Shown: positions 26,165 to 34,074 of the stretch, one piece after another
Numbering within the stretch: position 1 is the first letter of the stretch
Layout of the letters: each line of letters opens with the position of its first letter
Source: Prevotella sp.
GTDB lineage: Bacteria > Bacteroidota > Bacteroidia > Bacteroidales > Bacteroidaceae
DNA: 42,150 bases
Direction of reading: 5' to 3'
Assembly: GCA_022769285.1 (NCBI GenBank)
Contig: JALEKD010000029.1
Span: 1 to 42,150 of the forward strand
Program-made: the position numbers and the translations under genes
The notes under the pieces: model-generated
Seen by the model: the letters and a program-made list of their open reading frames with translations, nothing else
Databases searched by the model: none
What the model was told of the DNA's origin: nothing

Positions 26165-26195
26165 TTTGATGTTGATTGATTTTTTTTTACTTTAG
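26165..26195 (+). promoter_or_regulatory. Promoter of the ribokinase operon
   Basis: TTTG (26165-26168), a 19-bp spacer and TACTTTAG (26188-26195) match the Bacteroidetes pattern with one change in the -7 box. The start of transcription would be about 30 bases upstream of the ribokinase start at 26230. Confidence 0.62.
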
Positions 26196-26229
26196 CACAA
26201 TCAAATTGCATAATTTAACCAGTTTTACC

Positions 26230-27153
26230 ATGATAATGAAAGAAAAGAAAACCATTCTTGTAGTAGGTAGTGCCAATACGGACTTGGTTATATCGGCCGA
26301 GCATTTCCCACTACCGGGCGAAACCATGTTTGGACATGGGTTTATGACTAACCACGGAGGTAAGGGCGCTAACCAGGCTGTAGCAGCAGCCCGCTTAGAG
26401 GGTAAGACCGTGTTTATAGGTAAGTTGGGCAACGACCAGTTTGGGCAATCTACCGTAGAGATGCTCAAGGGTGAGGGTATCGACGTGTCGGCCCTCACGC
26501 TGACCGATGAGGCCCCTTCGGGCGTAGCCGTCATTACCACCATCAGCAGCGGCGAGAACAGTATAGTGCTCGACTCGGGTGCCAACGCGCTCCTGTCAGC
26601 AGCCGACATCCTGGCTGCCGAGCCCCTCTTCCGCGAGGGCGGCATTGTGCTCATGCAGCTTGAAACTCCAGTCGAGGCGCTTATCGAGGCGGCCGCCCTG
26701 GGCAAGAAGTATGGCGCCTATGTGGTTCTCAACCCAGCCCCAGCCCCCAAGGAGCCGCTGCCCGAAGCCCTGCTCAAGAATGTAGACCTCTTGATACCCA
26801 ACGAGACCGAGGCTGCTTATATATCGGGCACAGAGATAAATACCGAGGAAGACATGGCCCGCGCCATGGACGAAATCCAGAAGTTGGGGGTCAAGGATGT
26901 CATTATCACCGTGGGCAGCAAGGGCGTATGTGCCCGTGTTGATGGCCAGCTCATACGTGTGCCGGCCTTCAAGGTTAAGGCCGTAGACACCACGGCGGCC
27001 GGCGACACTTTCTGTGGAGCCCTCTGCGTGGCCCTGTCCGAGGGTAAGACCCTGGAGGATGCCATCCGCTTCGGCAACAAGGCATCGTCTATCTCGGTGA
27101 CCCGCCGCGGCGCCCAGATGTCCATGCCCCATCTGTCAGAGATAGAAATCTAA
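26230..27153 (+). CDS. rbsK: Ribokinase
   Basis: A PfkB-family kinase that phosphorylates D-ribose to ribose-5-phosphate. I use the ATG at 26230 (MIMKEKKTILVVG), 307 residues, because upstream codons fall in the promoter; the ATG at 26236 is equally possible. Signatures: SANTDLVI, GGKGANQAVAAARL (sugar binding), PNETEA, and the C-terminal DTTAAGDTFCGAL with catalytic base D259. The residues NxD, GGKGAN and AAGDTF favour ribokinase over fructokinase. It heads the plus-strand cluster kinase > permease > two ADP-ribosylglycohydrolase-family proteins. Confidence 0.93.
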   Translation: MIMKEKKTILVVGSANTDLVISAEHFPLPGETMFGHGFMTNHGGKGANQAVAAARLEGKTVFIGKLGNDQFGQSTVEMLKGEGIDVSALTLTDEAPSGVAVITTISSGENSIVLDSGANALLSAADILAAEPLFREGGIVLMQLETPVEALIEAAALGKKYGAYVVLNPAPAPKEPLPEALLKNVDLLIPNETEAAYISGTEINTEEDMARAMDEIQKLGVKDVIITVGSKGVCARVDGQLIRVPAFKVKAVDTTAAGDTFCGALCVALSEGKTLEDAIRFGNKASSISVTRRGAQMSMPHLSEIEI

Positions 27154-27187
27154 TAATTAAATAACCCTTTTAAAATTTTATCGAATT

Positions 27188-28222
27188 ATGTTTATAGTTA
27201 GCAGTTATTCACTGGCCATCGTGCTGTGTGTAGTTACAATGCTCTGTTGGGGCTCGTGGGGCAATACTCAGAAACTCGCTGGCAAGACTTGGCGTTATGA
27301 ACTCTTCTATTGGGACTATGTAATAGGTATTTTGCTGTTCTCGCTCATCATAGGCTTTACTCTGGGAAGTATCGGAGAGGGCGGCCGCAGCTTCGTGCCC
27401 GACTTGCTGCAGGTGTCTACCGCCAGCGTACTCTCGGCAGTGGCCGGCGGTATCATCTTCAACCTCTCTAACATCCTGCTCTCGGCCTCTACATCACTGG
27501 CCGGCCTGTCTATCGCTTTCCCCTTGGGCTGTGGTCTGGCACTGGTGCTGGGCGTGCTCAACAACTATATCTTTGTAGGTGGCGAGCAGGGCAATCCCGT
27601 GCTCATCTTCGGTGGTGTGGCCCTCGTCATGGTGGCCCTTATCCTCAATGGTATGGCCGCTGCCAAGAAAGGCGACAAAACCGAGGTGATCGAAACTAAG
27701 GACAATGCTTCGTCGACAGCCAAGAAGGGCATTGTCCTGGCCATCATAGCCGGTGTACTCATGTCTACATTCTATGCCCTGGTGGCCAACGCCATGGATA
27801 ACACCAACTTTGAGAACCCCGCCGAGGGCAAGGCCACTCCTTATACGGCTTTCTTCCTCTTTGCTGTGGGTATCTTCGTGAGCAACTTTGTGTTCAACAC
27901 CGTGGTCATGAAGAAACCATTTGAGGGCGCGCCGGTAAGCTATGCCACTTACTTCAAGGGCAAGCTGTCTACCCACCTCGTGGGTGTGTTCGGTGGCTGT
28001 GTATGGGCATTGGGTACGGTGCTGAGCTACATCGCCAGCGGCAAGATAGGTGCCTCCATTTCTTACGCACTGGGCCAGGGAGCCCCCATGATAGCCGCTT
28101 TATGGGGTGTGTTCATCTGGAAAGAGTTCAAGGGCAGCCGCAGCATCGTCAACATTCTGCTGTCGCTCATGTTCGTCCTCTTTATCGTGGGCTTGTGCAT
28201 GATAGCCATCGCTAAGAACTAA
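27188..28222 (+). CDS. GRP/RhaT-type sugar permease (ribose uptake candidate)
   Basis: A 344-residue membrane protein with about ten hydrophobic helices in two halves, of the drug/metabolite transporter superfamily. It begins YSLAIVLCVVTMLCWGSWGNTQKL, which resembles the glucose/ribose-porter and RhaT families. A charged loop (about 158-176, KKGDKTEVIETKDNASSTAKKG) splits the halves, and ISYALGQGAPMIAALWGVFIWKEFKG lies near the end. Databases often label such proteins multidrug permeases. Placement 34 bases after a ribokinase gene points to ribose or a related sugar as the substrate. It is the inner-membrane import step of the cluster. Confidence 0.85.
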   Translation: MFIVSSYSLAIVLCVVTMLCWGSWGNTQKLAGKTWRYELFYWDYVIGILLFSLIIGFTLGSIGEGGRSFVPDLLQVSTASVLSAVAGGIIFNLSNILLSASTSLAGLSIAFPLGCGLALVLGVLNNYIFVGGEQGNPVLIFGGVALVMVALILNGMAAAKKGDKTEVIETKDNASSTAKKGIVLAIIAGVLMSTFYALVANAMDNTNFENPAEGKATPYTAFFLFAVGIFVSNFVFNTVVMKKPFEGAPVSYATYFKGKLSTHLVGVFGGCVWALGTVLSYIASGKIGASISYALGQGAPMIAALWGVFIWKEFKGSRSIVNILLSLMFVLFIVGLCMIAIAKN

Positions 28223-28235
28223 TATACATTATTAT

Positions 28236-29744
28236 ATGACCATGAATAAAACTAAGATTTTCGCCTTATCATGTGCCGCCATGCTCGCCATAGGTGCCTC
28301 GGCCAAGACCGTCACCATGAGCAAGGCCACACTGTTAGACAAGATTAAGGGTGGATGGGCCGGACAGACCATTGGCTGCGCCTTTGGTGGCCCCACCGAG
28401 TTCAAGTACAACGGCCGGATTATACCCGATGACACCAAGATAGTATGGGACGACAGCCGCGTCAAGTATTACTACGATACATTCCCCGGGCTGTACGATG
28501 ACCTGTATATGGACCTCACCTTTGTCGACGTGTTCGAGAAGAAGGGTCTTGATGCATCCATCAGCGACTTCTCTCACGCCTTCGCCAATGCAGAGTACCA
28601 GTTGTGGCATGCCAACCAGAGCGCCCGCTACAACATCCTCAACGGGGTCGACGCTCCTGCTTCTGGCCACTGGAAGAACAATCCTCATGCCGACGACATC
28701 GACTTCCAGATTGAAGCCGACTACGCCGGACTGATGAGCCCAGGTATGCCCCGCGCCGCTGTTTACTACAGCGATGCCATTGGCCACATGATGTGCTATG
28801 GCGATGGCTGGTATGGCGGTGTGTATGTGGCCACGATGTACTCGTTAGCCTTTGTCTCTAACGATGTCAACTACATCGTTACCGAGGCCCTCAAGGCCAT
28901 CCCCGCCCAGTCTACCTTCTACCAGTGTATCTCGGCTACCATCGCTGCCTGCAAGGCCAACAAGGACTGGCGTACCACTTGGAAACAGATCCAGGAGAAG
29001 TACGGCGAGACCGACCTTTGCCCAGACGGTGTATACCAGGCGTTCAATATCGATGCCAAGATTAACAGCGCCTATGTTGTCATGGGCCTGCTCTATGGCA
29101 ACGGCGACTACAGTAAGACCCTCGACATCGCCACACGTTGCGGTCAGGACTCCGACTGTAACCCCTCTACCGCCGGCGGTATCCTTGGCACCATGTTGGG
29201 CTACAGCAACATCCCCGACTACTGGAAGAACTCGCTCAAGCCAGTCGAGGACATCCCCTTCAAGTACACCGACATCTCGCTCAATAAGGTTTACGAACTC
29301 GGCATGAAGCACGCCCTCCAGGTGATAGCCAAGAATGGTGGCAAGGTGGCTGGCAATAAGGTTAAGATCAAGACTCAGTCCATCCAGACCGTCCGCCTTG
29401 AGCAGAGCTTTGAGGGACTTGTCCCCGCCGTTAAGCGCGGCCTCGGCAACAAGCCTATTGATAAGGTTGCGCCCTTTAAGTTTAATGGCTGCGGCATTGT
29501 CATCCGTGGCAGCTTTACCAGCGATGACCCCAACTACGTGGGTCTGGTCGAGGTGATCATTGACGGTAAGAAGATGCCCGTTATGAAGTTGCCCGGTGGT
29601 TACCATGGTCGTTCCAACGACATCTACTGGAACTACGACCTGGAGGATGGCGAGCACACCATCAGCCTGAAGCGCCTCAATCCTCAGGACAACGTGAAGA
29701 GCAATGTCTATAGCTACATAGCCTTCAAGAAGAAGAGCAAGTAA
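28236..29744 (+). CDS. Secreted ADP-ribosylglycohydrolase-family protein, first copy
   Basis: A 502-residue protein with a signal peptide (KIFALSCAAMLAIGASA) and the ADP-ribosylglycohydrolase fold. The start of the domain reads LLDKIKGGWAGQTIGCAFGG; acidic metal-site segments are DLYMDLTF (D93) and GQDSDCNPSTAGGILG (D305, D307). This family removes ADP-ribose from proteins or splits related N- and O-ribosides. An extra C-terminal beta domain (about 370-500, from RLEQSFEGLVP to YSYIAFKKK) may bind ligand. Given the ribokinase and permease just upstream, it probably frees ribose from a ribosyl compound outside the cytosol; the true substrate is unknown. The permease stop is 13 bases before its start. 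Confidence 0.9.
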   Translation: MTMNKTKIFALSCAAMLAIGASAKTVTMSKATLLDKIKGGWAGQTIGCAFGGPTEFKYNGRIIPDDTKIVWDDSRVKYYYDTFPGLYDDLYMDLTFVDVFEKKGLDASISDFSHAFANAEYQLWHANQSARYNILNGVDAPASGHWKNNPHADDIDFQIEADYAGLMSPGMPRAAVYYSDAIGHMMCYGDGWYGGVYVATMYSLAFVSNDVNYIVTEALKAIPAQSTFYQCISATIAACKANKDWRTTWKQIQEKYGETDLCPDGVYQAFNIDAKINSAYVVMGLLYGNGDYSKTLDIATRCGQDSDCNPSTAGGILGTMLGYSNIPDYWKNSLKPVEDIPFKYTDISLNKVYELGMKHALQVIAKNGGKVAGNKVKIKTQSIQTVRLEQSFEGLVPAVKRGLGNKPIDKVAPFKFNGCGIVIRGSFTSDDPNYVGLVEVIIDGKKMPVMKLPGGYHGRSNDIYWNYDLEDGEHTISLKRLNPQDNVKSNVYSYIAFKKKSK

Positions 29745-29784
29745 TAGCGCTGCGATACCCACCCTGCCGGTGGGTGTATAGGCG

Positions 29785-29837
29785 AGCGGAGTGTTACCCG
29801 TAACGGCCCACACAGGCGTTAAGAGTTACACTCCGCT
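29785..29837 (+). repeat. Inverted repeat between the two ADP-ribosylglycohydrolase genes
   Basis: A 10-bp stem (29785-29794 with 29828-29837, AGCGGAGTGT / ACACTCCGCT) encloses a small GTTAC/GTAAC hairpin (29793-29804). Just before it, CCCACC and GGTGGG (about 29759-29774) make another small hairpin. No T-run follows closely. It may attenuate or stabilise the downstream part of the transcript, or be a remnant of the duplication. Confidence 0.55.
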
Positions 29838-29883
29838 TATTGTTATCAGTTTACTCATACACTTAGATAATCATTACACGACA

Positions 29884-31389
29884 ATGACCAAGACACGATT
29901 TTTAGCCCTGGCGGCAGCCGCCGTGCTGGCCCTGGGCGCACAGGCCAAGACGGTAACCCTGAGCCGGGCCACGCTGCTCGACAAGATTAAGGGTGGATGG
30001 GCTGGCAAGACCATAGGCTGTGCCTACGGTGGCCCCACCGAGTTTAGGTACCCCGGCCGCATGATACCAGACTCTACCCACATAGCCTGGAACGATACCC
30101 TGGTGGCCCATTACTACAAGTACCTGCCCGGACTGTACGACGACATCTACATGGACCTCACTTTCGTAGACATCTTCGAGAAGAAGGGGCTCCACGCACC
30201 CGTCTCCGACTTTGCCCATGCCTTCGCCACTGCCGGCTATCCCCTGTGGGCGGCCAATCAGGGTGCCCGTTACAACATCCTCAACGGCATCGAGCCACCG
30301 GCTTCTGGCTACTGGAAGAACAATCCTCATGCCGACGACATCGACTTCCAGATTGAGGCCGACTACGCCGGACTGATGAGTCCGGGCATGCCCCAGACCG
30401 CTGCCCACTATACCGACGGCATCGGCCACATCATGTGCTACGGCGATGGCTGGTATGGCGGCGTGTATGTGGCCACGATGCTCTCGCTGGCCTTTATCTC
30501 TAACGATGTCAACTACATCGTTACCGAGGCCCTCAAGGCCATCCCCGCCCAGTCGTACTTCCACAAGTGTATGGCAGCCACCATTGCTGCCTGCCGAGCC
30601 AACAAGGACTGGCGCACGACGTGGCAGCAGATAGAGAACACCTACGGCCGGCACAAGGCGTGCCCCGATAACTTCTTAGGAAAGTCCAGCATAGACGCCA
30701 CCATCAATAGCGCTTACGTGGTGATGGGCTTGCTCTATGGTAATGGCGACTTTGGGCGCACCGTGGACATCGCCACGCGCTGCGGACAGGACTCAGACTG
30801 CAACCCCTCTACCGCGGGCGGCATACTGGGTACCATGCTGGGCTACAACCGTATTCCCGACTACTGGAAGCGGTCGGTTAAGCCTGCCGAGGACATCCCC
30901 TTCAAGTACACCGACATCTCGCTCAACCGCGCGTACCAGCTCAGTCTGAAGCATGCCCTCCAGGTGATAGCCAAGAACGGTGGCCGCGTGTCGGCCACCA
31001 CGGCCCGCATCAACGTGCAGCCCGTTAAGCCCGTAAGGTTCGAGCAGAGCTTCGAGGGGATAGTCGCCACGTCTAAGCGGAGCCTGGGCAACAAGCCTAT
31101 AGACCGCGTGGGCGACATCAGGTTCAATGGCTGCGGCGTGGTGATACGTGGCGACCTCAAGGCCGATGACCCCCAGTATGTGGGTCAGGTTCGGGTGACG
31201 GTCGATGGCCGTATTGAGCGTATCGTAACGATGCCGGCCGACCAGCACAGCAGGGCCAACGAGATCTTTGCGATATTCGACCTGCCCGAGGGCGACCACG
31301 TTGTTAGGCTGGAGCGGCTCAATCCGCAGGACAATGTACAGACACGCGTCTTCGGCATTGTCACTTATAAGAAGAAGGGTAGCAAATAG
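29884..31389 (+). CDS. Secreted ADP-ribosylglycohydrolase-family protein, second copy
   Basis: A 501-residue paralogue of the preceding gene, similar along the whole length. The start MTKTRFLALAAAAVLALGAQA (signal peptide) is chosen over an upstream extension that runs through the inverted repeat. It shares LLDKIKGGWAGKTIGCAYGG, DIYMDLTF and the metal motif GQDSDCNPSTAGGILG (D303, D305), and the same C-terminal beta domain (RFEQSFEGIVA ... FGIVTYKKK). Both copies keep all visible active-site residues, so neither looks dead; differences cluster in surface loops and in the C-terminal domain. This suggests duplication followed by specialisation on different ribosides. Confidence 0.9.
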   Translation: MTKTRFLALAAAAVLALGAQAKTVTLSRATLLDKIKGGWAGKTIGCAYGGPTEFRYPGRMIPDSTHIAWNDTLVAHYYKYLPGLYDDIYMDLTFVDIFEKKGLHAPVSDFAHAFATAGYPLWAANQGARYNILNGIEPPASGYWKNNPHADDIDFQIEADYAGLMSPGMPQTAAHYTDGIGHIMCYGDGWYGGVYVATMLSLAFISNDVNYIVTEALKAIPAQSYFHKCMAATIAACRANKDWRTTWQQIENTYGRHKACPDNFLGKSSIDATINSAYVVMGLLYGNGDFGRTVDIATRCGQDSDCNPSTAGGILGTMLGYNRIPDYWKRSVKPAEDIPFKYTDISLNRAYQLSLKHALQVIAKNGGRVSATTARINVQPVKPVRFEQSFEGIVATSKRSLGNKPIDRVGDIRFNGCGVVIRGDLKADDPQYVGQVRVTVDGRIERIVTMPADQHSRANEIFAIFDLPEGDHVVRLERLNPQDNVQTRVFGIVTYKKKGSK

Positions 31390-31597
31390 CCGCTTGGCCA
31401 CTCTCTCGGCCTGTCCATACGGGGCGTGCCGCCTGGAACTCATGTCCGGGCAGCGCGCCCTTTTAATATATAGCAGTAGGGCGATGGCTGCGCCTATCAG
31501 CCTGTCGGTCACGGCCGGTGCAGCGGCTGTCATGCCGATGGTGGGGGCCGTGGCTGTCTCAGCGAGGGTGCTTTTATGAAAGTAAATGGGCTGTTTC

Positions 31598-31629
31598 TTG
31601 GTACGTATGGCCTAAAAGCAGTACCTTTG
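31598..31629 (+). promoter_or_regulatory. Promoter abutting the crcB start codon
   Basis: TTG (31598-31600), 21 bp, then TACCTTTG (31622-31629). The -7 box ends 5 bases before the ATG at 31635, so transcription would start at or next to the start codon, giving a leaderless or nearly leaderless mRNA. Confidence 0.6.
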
Positions 31630-31634
31630 TGGTT

Positions 31635-32003
31635 ATGAAAGAGTTACTATGTGTATGCTTAGGTAGTTTCGTGGGCGGAGGCCTGCGCCATCTGGTGGCT
31701 CGGTGGCTGCCGCTGGTGGTTCCGGCTGCCGCGTTTCCCTATGCCACGTTGGTGGTTAATGTCGTGGGCTGCTTTCTGATAGGCGTGTTCACCACGCTGT
31801 TTGGCTCTGGCGTGCTGTCGCCCACGACTCGCGCCCTGCTGGTTACCGGCTTCTGCGGCGGACTTACCACCTTTTCTACCTTTATGAACGAGAATGTGCT
31901 CTTGGCCCGCGATGGGTCGCTGCTCGCTGCCGCCACGTACACCGTGGTCAGTCTGATACTCGGTATGGCCGCCCTGGTCTTAGGCTGCCATGTGGCCAGG
32001 TGA
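31635..32003 (+). CDS. crcB: CrcB/Fluc fluoride ion channel
   Basis: A 122-residue membrane protein with four hydrophobic helices, of the Fluc/CrcB family that exports fluoride as a dual-topology dimer. Motifs: GSFVGGGLRHLVARW in helix 1, TLVVNVVGCFLIG in helix 2 with the pore Asn, and TGFCGGLTTFSTFMNE in helix 3, which holds the Na+-site TTFST. The start at 31635 (MKELLCVCLG) gives the family length; an upstream extension runs through the promoter. The gene stands alone. A weak riboswitch-like sequence upstream is discussed separately. Confidence 0.94.
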   Translation: MKELLCVCLGSFVGGGLRHLVARWLPLVVPAAAFPYATLVVNVVGCFLIGVFTTLFGSGVLSPTTRALLVTGFCGGLTTFSTFMNENVLLARDGSLLAAATYTVVSLILGMAALVLGCHVAR

Positions 32004-32475
32004 GCAGTGATAACAATGGATGGCCCCCAAGCCCCCCAAGGAGGGAATGTGAGCTAACAGACGATGCCTGAGAATAGCCCTTGGCAAATCAGCAACCATC
32101 GGTCGAAATGAAAAGACTGGTCTTTAGACTTCTAATGACGGCTCCCAGCTCGCTAAAGACGGCTCCCAGGATAGAAAAGGTCGGTCTCTGTGAATTTGGT
32201 GATGCCACCTATATTTTACAGAATAACCATGGCCACCACCGTGTGATCCGTGTGCGCTGTAAGGACGCTCCCACTCCTCATGGCGCTTATCGCCCCATGT
32301 ATGCGAAAAATACTTTGTCTTTTTCTTTGCAGTCTCTTCGGCTTGCACCTTTACGGCTGTCGCCGTGAAGGTAGTCTGCGCCTCGGAAATAAAAATAAAT
32401 GGGATTTATTTTGTATTTCCCTCGGCTTGCACTACCTTTGCAGTTGCGCCACCCCATATCTGCAATTACTACACG
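32004..32475. other. Intergenic region with R1 repeat and tandem promoter modules
   Basis: No gene is supported in these 472 bases. The left part (32022-32180) repeats blocks found at 24481-24679, including GGCCCCCAAGCCCC and an AAATGAAAAG block, and has a direct repeat of GACGGCTCCCAG (32137-32148 and about 32158-32169). The right part holds a decayed promoter module B (32326-32355) and an intact module A (32403-32440) that drives the PfkB gene. Confidence 0.6.
32410..32440 (+). promoter_or_regulatory. Promoter module A upstream of the PfkB-type kinase
   Basis: TTTG (32410-32413), 19 bp, TACCTTTG (32433-32440): a full consensus match, 36 bases before the start codon at 32476. The surrounding sequence repeats that at 15436-15467 with one mismatch in 32 bases. 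Confidence 0.78.
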
Positions 32476-33351
32476 ATGATGAATGACATTTGCTGCATAG
32501 GCCATATTACCCACGACAGGGTCATTACGCCTGCCCAGACGGTAGAGATGGCCGGAGGGACTTCTTTCTACTTTGCATGGGCCATGAGCCAGTTGCCCCA
32601 GAAGACAGACTACTTGCTGGTTACCAAGGTGGGCGACGAGTCGATGGACGAGATAGAACGTCTGCGCCGTGCCGGGGTCAACCTGGTGTGTCACCACAGT
32701 TCGCGCTCGGTGTTCTTCGAGAATATCTATGGCGACAATCCCAACGACCGTACCCAGCACGTGCTGGCTAAGGCTGAGCCTTTTACCATCGGCGAACTGG
32801 AGCCTCTGGAGGCGCGTGTATTCCACCTGGGGCCGCTGTTGGCCGACGATTTTTCGACGGGGGCCATCGAACTGCTGGCTGCCAAGGGGCGTGTGTCGAT
32901 AGACGTACAGGGATTTCTGCGTAAGGTTGACGGGCAGCAGGTGCTTCCCGTAGACTGGAAGGATAAGCGCACGGTGCTGGCGCTTACCGATGTGCTCAAG
33001 GTGAACGAGCACGAGATGGAGGTGATAACCGGCCTGACCGACGCCCATACCGCGGCCCGCGCCATAGCCGACTATGGGGTGCGCGAGGTGCTGGTAACAT
33101 TGGGCAGTTACGGCTCCGTTATCTATGCCGACGGTACCTATTATGACATACCGGCCTATGCGCCCCGCCAGGTGGTCGACGCCACGGGCTGTGGCGACAC
33201 CTATGCCGCCGGTTACCTCTATGGGCGTGCCATCGGTATGCCCTATGCCGATGCCGGCCGCATGGCGGCTGCCATGTGTACCCTCAAGCTGGAACACTCA
33301 GGCCCCTTTGACCGCTCCATGGCCGATATAGAACGGCTGTTGCGCCGTTAG
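32476..33351 (+). CDS. PfkB-family carbohydrate kinase
   Basis: A sugar or nucleoside kinase of 291 residues with start at 32476 (MMNDICCIGHITHDRVI); the ATG at 32479 is also possible, and the upstream extension lies in the promoter. It has the PfkB pattern: GGTSFYFAWAMSQL near the N-terminus, VNEHEMEVITG, VLVTLGSYGSVIYADG and the C-terminal DATGCGDTYAAGYLYG with the catalytic Asp. The substrate cannot be told; it lacks the GGKGANQA motif of ribokinase, so it likely acts on another sugar. Its last 4 bases overlap the end of the converging ABC ATPase gene. Confidence 0.86.
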   Translation: MMNDICCIGHITHDRVITPAQTVEMAGGTSFYFAWAMSQLPQKTDYLLVTKVGDESMDEIERLRRAGVNLVCHHSSRSVFFENIYGDNPNDRTQHVLAKAEPFTIGELEPLEARVFHLGPLLADDFSTGAIELLAAKGRVSIDVQGFLRKVDGQQVLPVDWKDKRTVLALTDVLKVNEHEMEVITGLTDAHTAARAIADYGVREVLVTLGSYGSVIYADGTYYDIPAYAPRQVVDATGCGDTYAAGYLYGRAIGMPYADAGRMAAAMCTLKLEHSGPFDRSMADIERLLRR

Positions 33352-34067
33352 CGTTGCAGCAGCTGGGCTATACGCGCCCTTACCACGGCAGCGGTAGTCT
33401 TACAGATAGTATGCTCGTGTATTTCGATGAGATTGTCGGCCATGGCGGCGGCAATCTCCAGGTCGTGTGTGCTCATCAGTATCGTCTTGGCCTGTGTGGC
33501 AGCCAGATGGCTCAGCAGTCGCATGAGCGCCACCTTGCTGGGAAAGTCCAGAAAGGCCGTGGGTTCGTCCAGCAGTATGACGGGCGTGTGCTGGGCCAGT
33601 GCCCGGGCCACCATGACCTTTTGGCGCTCGCCGTCGCTCAGCGTGCCTATGCGCCGCGTGGCCAGGTGGCTTATGCCCACCATCTCCAGCGCCTGGGCCA
33701 CCATCTGTCGGTCGGCAACGGTGGTGGTTTCCAGCAGGCCCGTGTAGGGTGCGCGTCCCATGGCCACTATCTCGGTCACGCAGAGGGCCACCGCGTCTAT
33801 GCGGTCTGTCAGTACCACGCTTACCGCCTGCGCCCGCTCGCCCACGGTAAGCGTCTGTAGGTCGCGGCCGTCTATGAGTATGCGCCCGGCCATCGGGGGC
33901 TGATAGCCGGCCATCGTGCGCAGCAGGGTAGACTTGCCCGCGCCGTTGGGGCCTATCAGGCACGTCAGCGTGCCCTGCGCCAGGGCCAGGCTGATGTCGG
34001 TGAGCACCGCGCGGTGCCCATATCCCACGCTCAGGTGGTCAGCTATGATAGGGTGGGTGGCCGGCAT
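33348..34067 (-). CDS. ABC transporter ATP-binding protein, FecE/HmuV-like
   Basis: A 239-residue ATPase subunit: Walker A GPNGAGKSTLL, signature LSDGERQKVMVARAL, Walker B VILLDEPTAFLDF, and STHDLEIA. The sequence is most like ATPases of iron-siderophore, haem or cobalamin importers. No permease or binding-protein gene is found beside it in this window, so it is an orphan subunit that must pair with proteins encoded elsewhere. It is the last gene of a minus-strand run, 7 bases after the GT2 gene, and converges with the PfkB gene (4-base overlap). Confidence 0.9.
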   Translation of the reverse strand: MPATHPIIADHLSVGYGHRAVLTDISLALAQGTLTCLIGPNGAGKSTLLRTMAGYQPPMAGRILIDGRDLQTLTVGERAQAVSVVLTDRIDAVALCVTEIVAMGRAPYTGLLETTTVADRQMVAQALEMVGISHLATRRIGTLSDGERQKVMVARALAQHTPVILLDEPTAFLDFPSKVALMRLLSHLAATQAKTILMSTHDLEIAAAMADNLIEIHEHTICKTTAAVVRARIAQLLQR

Positions 34068-34074
34068 GGGTGTA

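Noticed and set aside
32081..32368. Plus-strand open frame of 95 codons upstream of the PfkB gene
   Set aside because: It spans the R1 repeat and the decayed promoter module; the translation is low-similarity and repeat-derived.
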